Shown here: positions 1 to 4,390 of the stretch, one piece after another
Numbering within the stretch: position 1 is the stretch's first letter
How the letters are laid out: every line of letters begins with the position of its first letter
Assembly: GCA_964428175.1 (NCBI GenBank)
Contig: CAYRXM010000208.1
Location: forward strand, 1-5,484
Reading direction: 5' to 3'
Source: CAYRXM01 sp964428175
GTDB lineage: Bacteria > Chloroflexota > Anaerolineae > JAFGEY01
Length of the DNA stretch: 5,484 nt
The notes under the pieces: generated by a model
The model's database searches: none
What the model was told of the DNA's origin: nothing
What the model saw: only the letters and a program-made list of their open reading frames with translations
Position numbers and translations under genes: made by a program

Positions 1-36
1 GCTTGGGGTTACTTTCTGCTTTGAAAATGGCCACTC

Positions 37-73
37 CCCTGGTCCGGCCCCGTTTCACGGGGCCGGACCAGGG
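37..73 (-). terminator. Long stem-loop just downstream of rny (terminator-like or mRNA 3'-end stabiliser)
   Basis: Bases 37-52 and 58-73 are a perfect 16-bp inverted repeat (CCCTGGTCCGGCCCCG and its complement) around a 5-base loop. It begins 18 bases past the rny stop codon. Read on the minus strand, the stem is followed by GGAGTGGCC and only then by a short TTTT, so it lacks an immediate U tract and is not a textbook intrinsic terminator. It may still end the recX-rny transcript, or protect its 3' end from exonucleases. On the plus strand a T-rich run (TTTTTATTT, 90-98) lies about 16 bases beyond the stem, also too far to be canonical. Confidence 0.6.
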
Positions 74-91
74 TGGGGCGGCGCGCCGTTT

Positions 92-1630
92 TTATTTGGC
101 GAATTCGCTGGCCCGGGTTTCACGGATCACGGTGACTTTGATCTGTCCCGGATATTGCAGCGTATCTTCGATGCGGCGGGCGATGTTTTTGGAAAGCTGG
201 ATCGCTTCCAGATCGTCGATGTCTTCCGGTTTGACCATGATCCGGATTTCGCGTCCGGCCTGGATGGCGTAGGATTGGGACACACCGGAGAACGAGTTGG
301 CGATCTCTTCCAGCCCCTTGACGCGCTTGAGATAGTTTTCCAGCGATTCGCGGCGCGCGCCGGGCCGGGCGCTCGAGATTGCGTCGGCGGCCTCGACCAG
401 CACGGCTTCCAGGCAGCGCTGTTCCTGCTCGCCGTGGTGAGAGGCAACGCAGTTGATGACCTGCGCCGAGCAGCCGAATTGTTCGGCCAGTTCTGCGCCG
501 ATCATTGCGTGCGAGCCTTCCACTTCGTGGTCGACTGCCTTGCCGATGTCGTGCAAGAGCGCGCCTTCTTTGGCCAGGTTGACGTTGGCGCCCAGTTCGT
601 AGGCCATCATGCCGGCCAGGTGGGCCATTTCTATCGAGTGCAGCAGCACATTTTGCCCATAGCTGGTGCGATACTTGAGCCGGCCAACGATTTCGATCAG
701 CCGGGGGTGCAGGCCGGGCAGACCAACCTCAATCACGGCCTGCTCGCCGGCCTCGCGGATGGCGGCTTCGACTTCTTTTTGCGACTTGGCGACCAGGCCT
801 TCGATGCGACCGGGATGGATGCGCCCATCGTTGACCAGCTTGGTCAGCGAGAGGCGGGCCACTTCGCGGCGCACGGGGTCGAAACTGGAGAGCACCACGG
901 CCTCGGGCGTATCGTCGACGATCACATCGACGCCGGTGGCCTGTTCAAAGGCACGGATGTTGCGTCCGCTGCGGCCAATGATGCGCCCTTTCATCTCGTC
1001 GCTGGGCAGCATCACCATCGATACGGTGGTTTCGGAAACCTGGTCGGCGGCGCAGCGCTGGATGGCCATGGTGATGATCTCGCGCGCTTTTTTGTCTGCC
1101 TCGTGCCGCACCTGAACCTCCACATCGCGGATCACGCGGGCCATCTCGTCGCGGGTTCGCGTTTCGACATCTTGCAGCAGCAGTTCTTTGGCTTCTTCTT
1201 CCGTCAGGTTGGCGACGCGCTCCAGTTCGGCCTGGCGCGCGGCATGCATCTCTTCGATCTCGTTTTTCATCTTGTCCACACGGCTCTGGCGCTGATTCAA
1301 CTTGCGCTCGCGGTCTTCCAACCGGTCGACGCGGTTGTCCAACTGTTCGCGGCGCTGCTGGAGCCGTTCTTCTTCCTGGCGCAGTTCTTGCATCCGCCGC
1401 TTGCTGTCAGCCTCGGCCTGGCGGCGAATCTGGATGGCATTTTCTTCAGCCTCTACGCGGATCGACTTGGCCGTGGTTTCTGCCTCTTCGGTGATTTGAG
1501 TGGCTTTGGCCCGGGCCATTTTGAGCTGCGAGCTGGAAAATGAGCGCTCGGCCACGGCGACGATGACGCCGCCCAAGATGGCTCCGAGCACACCGGCTAC
1601 AATAATCCATATTACATTCCCTGGTCCCAT
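92..1630 (-). CDS. rny: Ribonuclease Y (membrane-anchored endoribonuclease)
   Basis: RNase Y is an endonuclease that starts mRNA decay and processing, usually held at the inner face of the membrane. The 512-residue product has the full family layout and length. A hydrophobic N-terminal anchor (about 5-27) is followed by a long charged Glu/Arg-rich coiled coil (about 35-185). A KH RNA-binding domain (about 200-265) carries the GxxG loop as IIGRSG at 217-222. The HD phosphohydrolase domain has H331, the LLHDIGKA motif with H360-D361, H398-H399 and D416 as the expected metal ligands. No key residue appears missing. The gene follows recX with six bases between stop and start, so it is probably translated from the same mRNA. 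The Shine-Dalgarno AGGAGG is only one base from the ATG, which is unusual. No other start codon in this frame fits it better. Confidence 0.97.
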   Translation of the reverse strand: MGPGNVIWIIVAGVLGAILGGVIVAVAERSFSSSQLKMARAKATQITEEAETTAKSIRVEAEENAIQIRRQAEADSKRRMQELRQEEERLQQRREQLDNRVDRLEDRERKLNQRQSRVDKMKNEIEEMHAARQAELERVANLTEEEAKELLLQDVETRTRDEMARVIRDVEVQVRHEADKKAREIITMAIQRCAADQVSETTVSMVMLPSDEMKGRIIGRSGRNIRAFEQATGVDVIVDDTPEAVVLSSFDPVRREVARLSLTKLVNDGRIHPGRIEGLVAKSQKEVEAAIREAGEQAVIEVGLPGLHPRLIEIVGRLKYRTSYGQNVLLHSIEMAHLAGMMAYELGANVNLAKEGALLHDIGKAVDHEVEGSHAMIGAELAEQFGCSAQVINCVASHHGEQEQRCLEAVLVEAADAISSARPGARRESLENYLKRVKGLEEIANSFSGVSQSYAIQAGREIRIMVKPEDIDDLEAIQLSKNIARRIEDTLQYPGQIKVTVIRETRASEFAK

Positions 1631-1631
1631 A

Positions 1632-1637
1632 CCTCCT
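1632..1637 (-). promoter_or_regulatory. rny ribosome binding site, abnormally close to its ATG
   Basis: Minus-strand AGGAGG is separated from the rny ATG (1630-1628) by a single T. Its first A is the last base of the recX TAA stop (1639-1637). A spacer of one base is far below the usual 5-9. Together with the stop-codon overlap, this suggests rny is translated largely by ribosomes that terminate on recX and re-initiate. Confidence 0.7.
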
Positions 1638-2290
1638 TAATCCTCTCTATCGTTGTCATTCGATGATGTTTCCTCTCCCTCGGTCTGAAAGCGTTCCCAC
1701 ACCTCGGCAATCACGGCATAGCTGAAACCGCGTCGCTGCAAAAAACTGCCCAGTTTGCGTCGAAATTCGAGCGGGTCGAGCAGCCGCCAGCGATGGATTT
1801 TGGGTGCGGCGGCGCGGTAGGCGCTCTCGGCCTCGTCGATGTCCTGGATCAGCTCGTCGATGATGTCGTTGGCAATGCCCTTTTGGCGCAGTTCATAGCC
1901 AAGCGCGCGGCCGCCGCGCGGTTTGAATTGCTCACGGTTGGCGATCCAGTAACGTGCAAATTCCACGTCGTCGATCAGCCCGGCGCGGGAGAGGCGTTGC
2001 AAGACATATTCAATTGTCAGTTCGGCAAATCCTTTTTCGCGCAGTCGACGGGCGACTTCGGCCTGGCTGCGCGGGCGATAAGACAGAAAATCAAGGGCCA
2101 ACTCGTGGGCGCGGGCCTGCTCGTCGACGGCCAGCAGCGCGGCGATATCCTCGTCGCTCAGGTGCTGCCCGGCGCGCAGTCGGGCTGCTTCGATGATCGC
2201 CAGCCCAAAGGCGAACTGACCGTCGATGAAAATGTTGGCCCGCTCTTTGTTCTTTTTTTGAACTTCGATGCCTGTGATTTGCCCTGCCAT
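1637..2290 (-). CDS. recX: Regulatory protein RecX (RecA modulator)
   Basis: RecX binds RecA filaments and restrains recombination and the SOS response. The 217-residue product is mostly helical and shows the family's tandem three-helix repeats. The first (about 62-106) contains ALDFLSYRPRSQAEVARRL and the KGF signature at 86-88. The second (about 107-155) contains IDDVEFARYWIANR. The third (about 156-203) ends with the QRRGFSYAVIAEVW helix pattern. The N-terminal 55 residues form a small beta-like region, common in longer RecX proteins, and the last 15 are acidic and probably disordered. The ATG at 2290 is chosen because GGAAGG (2303-2298) lies 7 bases upstream and the protein then begins at the conserved-looking region. 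An in-frame start at 2386 would run through a terminator hairpin and is rejected. recA is not adjacent in this window. The gene lies directly downstream of a structured leader with its own terminator. Confidence 0.9.
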   Translation of the reverse strand: MAGQITGIEVQKKNKERANIFIDGQFAFGLAIIEAARLRAGQHLSDEDIAALLAVDEQARAHELALDFLSYRPRSQAEVARRLREKGFAELTIEYVLQRLSRAGLIDDVEFARYWIANREQFKPRGGRALGYELRQKGIANDIIDELIQDIDEAESAYRAAAPKIHRWRLLDPLEFRRKLGSFLQRRGFSYAVIAEVWERFQTEGEETSSNDNDRED

Positions 2291-2306
2291 CGGCTGGCCT
2301 TCCGAC

Positions 2307-2342
2307 AAAAAAAAGAGCTGTGGCGCGCGCTTGCCACAGCTC
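2307..2342 (-). terminator. Strong Rho-independent terminator immediately before recX (likely attenuator)
   Basis: On the minus strand, GAGCTGTGGC (2342-2333) pairs perfectly with GCCACAGCTC (2324-2315) around an 8-base loop. Eight consecutive U residues follow (2314-2307). This is a near-ideal intrinsic terminator. Three bases later the recX Shine-Dalgarno begins, leaving no room for another promoter in between. recX and rny are therefore most simply transcribed by read-through, which makes this an attenuator rather than only the end of an independent RNA gene. Confidence 0.9.
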
Positions 2343-2356
2343 AAATGAACGATGTA

Positions 2357-2407
2357 TTGAGCAGCATGACGGTCTTGAACCGTCATAGGCTCGATTGACG
2401 ACTGCTC
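2357..2407 (-). promoter_or_regulatory. Candidate terminator/anti-terminator switch segment
   Basis: Minus-strand GCTCAA (2362-2357) can pair with TTGAGC (2344-2339), which contains the first bases of the terminator stem, so it would block that stem. The same bases overlap CTGCTC/GAGCAG pairing (2407-2402 with 2364-2359), which would free the terminator. The two alternatives cannot form together. All pairings are seen in the sequence; the switching role is inferred, and six-base matches can occur by chance. Confidence 0.4.
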
Positions 2408-2643
2408 TCTGCTTACACCCTATGGGCCGGACGCCCTCAAAGCAACTCGGCCGGCTCTCGGACTTGTTTACATAAATGTTCGGTTATATGACAATAGCTC
2501 TGCCGAAAAATCATTCAGGTGCCCAATCACCTGGCGAGCCAAAGACAAGGTTCCGTCTGGCAACGATCGGCAAAAGCTCCCAACCTATTTTCAAATCACT
2601 TGAAAATCTCCAAGTGTCTGAATAAAGACCAAGTCCGGCCTTG

Positions 2644-2670
2644 ACCGTACATCATGGCGCTGCCTGTCAA
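2644..2670 (-). promoter_or_regulatory. Candidate sigma-70-type promoter for the recX leader RNA
   Basis: A perfect TTGACA (-35, 2670-2665) is followed after 15 bases by TACGGT (2649-2644). The spacer is short and the -10 is imperfect. However, the predicted start (about 2640-2637) coincides with GGCCGGAC, the first segment of the leader that has strong complementary partners downstream. Confidence 0.5.
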
Positions 2671-2689
2671 GCGCGCTCCCACTCGTTAA

Positions 2690-2887
2690 CGGATGTATCA
2701 AATGCACCGTTTTTATACACATTCAAGCTGTGGCTTGCCTGAAAAGGGCAAGCGATATATAGAATATTTATCTTTTGACTTTTCTGTCATTCAATATACT
2801 CATTTTATAGACAGAAAAGTGTATAAATCTATGACTAGTTTACAGCAAAAGTGCAAAAAAGGCAAGTCGGATTGTGAAAAAATCTGT
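2690..2887. other. AT-rich divergent intergenic region with nested inverted repeats
   Basis: This region between the recX leader and the S1-gene promoter is visibly more AT-rich than the flanking genes and contains no convincing coding sequence. It holds three inverted repeats: a 7-bp hairpin (GCTTGCC 2733-2739 / GGCAAGC 2747-2753), an 11-bp pair (2778-2788 / 2810-2820) and a 9-bp pair (2712-2720 / 2819-2827). TTGACT at 2775 and TATACT at 2795 look promoter-like, but the 14-base spacer is too short for a confident call. Confidence 0.6.
2778..2820. repeat. 11-bp perfect inverted repeat with 21-base spacer
   Basis: ACTTTTCTGTC at 2778-2788 is the exact reverse complement of GACAGAAAAGT at 2810-2820. 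The spacer is AT-rich and contains TATACT. It could be a binding site for a dimeric or looping repressor, or an RNA hairpin. No adjacent T run supports a terminator on either strand. Confidence 0.6.
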
Positions 2888-2916
2888 TTGCGTTGCTTCC
2901 CACTTTCGAGTATAAT
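2888..2916 (+). promoter_or_regulatory. Promoter of the S1-domain gene
   Basis: A consensus TATAAT (2911-2916) lies 17 bases downstream of TTGCGT (2888-2893). Transcription would start near 2923, giving a leader of about 60 bases before the ATG at 2984. The exact -10 and ideal spacing make this the clearest promoter in the window. Confidence 0.75.
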
Positions 2917-2935
2917 AGATCGGATTTTCGATAGC

Positions 2936-2958
2936 CGAAAGGACTCGAGTGCCTTTCG
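2936..2958 (+). promoter_or_regulatory. Hairpin in the 5' untranslated region of the S1-domain gene
   Basis: CGAAAGG (2936-2942) pairs with CCTTTCG (2952-2958), with the palindrome CTCGAG in the loop. An alternative 5-bp pairing, CTCGA (2943-2947) with TCGAG (2956-2960), competes with it. It lies wholly inside the predicted leader, between the promoter and a weak GAAAG ribosome site (2971-2975). It could serve translational control, for example autoregulation by the RNA-binding product. Confidence 0.5.
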
Positions 2959-2983
2959 AGATTTACAAATGAAAGCATAAACT

Positions 2984-3709
2984 ATGTCACAAGAAGCACA
3001 AAATCAGCAGCGTATTCGTCTCGCCGAACTAAAGCCCAAACAAAAGTACGAAGGTACAGTGGTGCGGGTCGAATTGTACGGCGCTTTTATCGACCTGGGC
3101 GCGGAAAAAGATGGCCTGGTACACATTTCCCAGCTGCGCCCGGAGCGCGTCAACCGGGTAGCTGACGTGGTCAGTGAGGGCGATGCGGTGACGGTCTGGG
3201 TTCAGGAGTGCGATCCCGATCAGGGGCGCATTTCTCTGACCATGATCGAGCCGTCCGAACACACCATCGATGAGCTTGAATCCGGTATGGTCGTCACCGG
3301 CACAGTCACTCGCCTGACCCCGTATGGCGCCTTTGTCAACATTGGCGTCGAGCGCGATGGTCTCGTTCACATCAGCGAGATGGCCGAAGGGCGCACGGAC
3401 AGGCCGTCGGATGTGGTCAAAGAGGGGCAGGAAATTCAGGTGCGTGTGGTCAAGGTCAACCAGCGCAAACGGCAGATCGAATTGAGCCTCAAGGGGATCG
3501 GTGAGCCAGAAGTTGAGCCGCTGGACGAGGGTCAAGTCGAAGCCGAGCCGATGACGGCGATGGAACTGGCCTGGCGTCAGGCGATGGAACGGCAGGGGCA
3601 CACGCTGCCGGCGGCCGGCCCAAAGACACAGGGCCGCCGCCAAAAAGACCGCCTGCGCCGCGAACAGGCCGCGATCATTGTCCGCACACTCAACGCCCGC
3701 CAGGACTAA
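2984..3709 (+). CDS. Two-domain S1 RNA-binding protein
   Basis: This 241-residue protein contains two consecutive S1 (OB-fold) RNA-binding domains, at about 20-88 and 100-170. Both carry the family pattern of G-T-V followed by YGAF(I/V) and DGLVHIS: YGAFIDLG with DGLVHISQL at 32-51, and YGAFVNIG with DGLVHISEM at 114-133. The second ends in RQIELSLK, a typical last strand. A Glu/Pro-rich linker (172-190) leads to a basic C-terminal tail (about 192-241) with an AMELAWRQAM helix. It is shorter than the four- to six-domain ribosomal protein S1, so calling it rpsA would overstate the evidence. It may be a small S1 homologue acting in translation initiation or RNA binding; the exact role cannot be read here. 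The ATG at 2984 has a weak GAAAG 8 bases upstream and a strong promoter about 70 bases upstream. It appears monocistronic, with no clear terminator before mobB. Confidence 0.9.
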   Translation: MSQEAQNQQRIRLAELKPKQKYEGTVVRVELYGAFIDLGAEKDGLVHISQLRPERVNRVADVVSEGDAVTVWVQECDPDQGRISLTMIEPSEHTIDELESGMVVTGTVTRLTPYGAFVNIGVERDGLVHISEMAEGRTDRPSDVVKEGQEIQVRVVKVNQRKRQIELSLKGIGEPEVEPLDEGQVEAEPMTAMELAWRQAMERQGHTLPAAGPKTQGRRQKDRLRREQAAIIVRTLNARQD

Positions 3710-3803
3710 CCGCGCCATCTGTTTTCCAGCGCATCCAATTTCATTGTGGCCCACTGACTGCTCGGCCCACTAGAGCGCAAGACCTTCAGGATATCTGTTG
3801 CGG

Positions 3804-4304
3804 CTATACGGCGTTCAAAAACCGCCGTTCGATCAACGCAGCGACGCCGGCGGCATCGTCCAGGTCAAAGCGCGGCACGTCGAGGTCGACCGGGTGGTCG
3901 CTGACCACGGCAATGATCTCGTCGGGACGGCAGATCAGATCGCTGCCCAGGGCCTGGCGCGACACCTCGATTTTGGGCTTGTGCGCGTGTTTGTAACCCT
4001 CGGTCAGCACCAGGTCCACGTCGCCGAGTAGGGCTGCCGCTTCGTCGAGGTCGATTTCGCGTTCGACCTGCCGCATCAGGCTGATCTGATGGGGGGACAC
4101 AAAAGCGACCGCCTGCGCCCCGGCCTGGGCGTGTTTCCAGGTATCCTTGCCGGGTCGGGCCAGATCGAAGGCATGCACGCTGTGCTTGATCACACCGATG
4201 CGATAGCCGCGGCCCTGGAGTTCGGCGATCAATTTGACCAAAAAGGTCGTTTTGCCCACCTTGGGCCGGCCAGCCACCGAGACGATCACGGGCGAGTGGG
4301 GCAT
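3804..4304 (-). CDS. mobB: Molybdopterin-guanine dinucleotide biosynthesis protein B (MobB)
   Basis: MobB is a small P-loop nucleotide-binding protein that assists MobA in attaching GMP to molybdopterin for bis-MGD enzymes. The 166-residue product has the Walker A motif GRPKVGKT at 12-19. A signature stretch, KHSVHAFDLARPGKDTWKHA, lies at 40-59. The segment VDLVLTEGYKHAHKPKIEV (96-114) carries the Walker B-like strand and the family's conserved EGYK and PKIEV. Length and motif order match MobB. The ATG at 4304 is chosen because GGAGG (4316-4312) sits 7 bases upstream; an in-frame ATG at 4361 would start within a palindrome and is unlikely. No other cofactor genes (mobA, moa, moe) or molybdoenzymes are in the window. 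The gene diverges from era and runs towards the S1-domain gene. Confidence 0.92.
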   Translation of the reverse strand: MPHSPVIVSVAGRPKVGKTTFLVKLIAELQGRGYRIGVIKHSVHAFDLARPGKDTWKHAQAGAQAVAFVSPHQISLMRQVEREIDLDEAAALLGDVDLVLTEGYKHAHKPKIEVSRQALGSDLICRPDEIIAVVSDHPVDLDVPRFDLDDAAGVAALIERRFLNAV

Positions 4305-4334
4305 GTAAAAACCTCCGCAATGATTGTGCCATAG

Positions 4335-4361
4335 ATTGTAGCAGAAACCCGGTTTTGACAA
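4335..4361 (-). promoter_or_regulatory. Candidate mobB promoter
   Basis: TTGTCA (4361-4356) and TACAAT (4340-4335) on the minus strand are separated by 15 bases, a short spacer. Transcription would begin about 15 bases before the GGAGG ribosome site. The -35 hexamer lies in the centre of the palindrome at 4343-4374. Confidence 0.45.
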
Positions 4362-4374
4362 AAACCGGGTTTCT
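4343..4374. repeat. 14-bp perfect palindrome between mobB and era
   Basis: AGAAACCCGGTTTT (4343-4356) and AAAACCGGGTTTCT (4361-4374) are exact complements around a GACA loop. The two genes diverge, so it is not a shared terminator. It covers the candidate -35 elements of both promoters. It could be an operator, or a copy of a dispersed palindromic repeat; AGAAACC-GGTTTCT palindromes of this kind occur repeatedly in some bacterial genomes. Confidence 0.85.
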
Positions 4375-4383
4375 TGTCAGGAT
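4355..4383 (+). promoter_or_regulatory. Weak candidate era promoter
   Basis: A perfect TTGACA (4355-4360) in the palindrome centre is followed after 17 bases by CAGGAT (4378-4383), a poor -10. Transcription would begin near 4390, leaving almost no leader for an ATG at 4391 and about 27 bases for one at 4418. Confidence 0.25.
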
Positions 4384-4390
4384 GGATAAA

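Larger units (their letters stand above)
2307..2640 (-). ncRNA. Unclassified structured RNA: candidate attenuating leader of recX-rny
   Basis: This stretch has no credible protein on either strand. Read from about 2640 down to 2307 it is rich in strong helices. One is an 8-bp hairpin (2607-2600 with 2594-2587). A second is a GTCT-GGC / GCC-AGAC hairpin with a 2-base bulge (2561-2555 with 2546-2538), and a third is a 6-bp hairpin (2533-2528 with 2521-2516). The last two are enclosed by TGCCGA/TCGGCA plus AGCT/AGCT (2578-2567 with 2506-2496). A closing helix joins 2637-2630 to 2466-2459. A second domain contains an 8-bp hairpin (2386-2379 with 2373-2366) enclosed by CTGCTC/GAGCAG (2407-2402 with 2364-2359), followed by the terminator. 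I looked for and did not find the hallmarks of tmRNA, RNase P RNA, SRP RNA, T-box, cobalamin or lysine riboswitches. 6S RNA is not excluded on size for the first domain, but no matching sequence is evident. Whether it is a leader or a stand-alone RNA is inference. Confidence 0.6.

Noticed and set aside
155..1543. A 462-codon open frame on the plus strand opposite rny
   Set aside because: The minus strand encodes a complete RNase Y with all motifs. The plus-strand translation is a low-complexity mirror rich in Phe, Asp, Gly and His, as expected of a shadow frame in GC-rich DNA.
2291..2386. A 32-residue N-terminal extension of recX
   Set aside because: It would be translated through the terminator hairpin and U tract. 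A good ribosome site 7 bases before the ATG at 2290 explains the start.
2307..2640. tmRNA, RNase P RNA or SRP RNA on the minus strand
   Set aside because: Length and the T-arm-like hairpin raised tmRNA, but there is no acceptor stem, CCA or tag frame. The RNase P core GAGGAAAGTCC and the SRP GGAAG-GCAG motif are absent.
2775..2800. Promoter TTGACT...TATACT in the AT-rich region
   Set aside because: The hexamers look good, but the spacer is 14 bases, and the TATAAT promoter at 2911 explains S1-gene expression better.
2693..2980. A 95-codon open frame on the plus strand ending three bases before the S1 gene
   Set aside because: It runs through the AT-rich region, its inverted repeats and the consensus S1 promoter. 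It has no ribosome site, and its composition (many Cys, Lys, Ser) resembles translated intergenic DNA.
3748..3771. Direct repeat GGCCCACT (3748-3755 and 3764-3771) after the S1 gene
   Set aside because: Eight bases repeated once in a 94-base gap is weak. There is no associated hairpin, T run or other signal.
3710..3803. A terminator between the convergent S1-domain gene and mobB
   Set aside because: I found no GC-rich stem followed by a T run on either strand in this gap.
4355..4390. TTG at 4355 or ATG at 4382 as the era start
   Set aside because: The TTG lies in the palindrome and candidate -35. The ATG at 4382 follows AGG directly, with no usable spacer.
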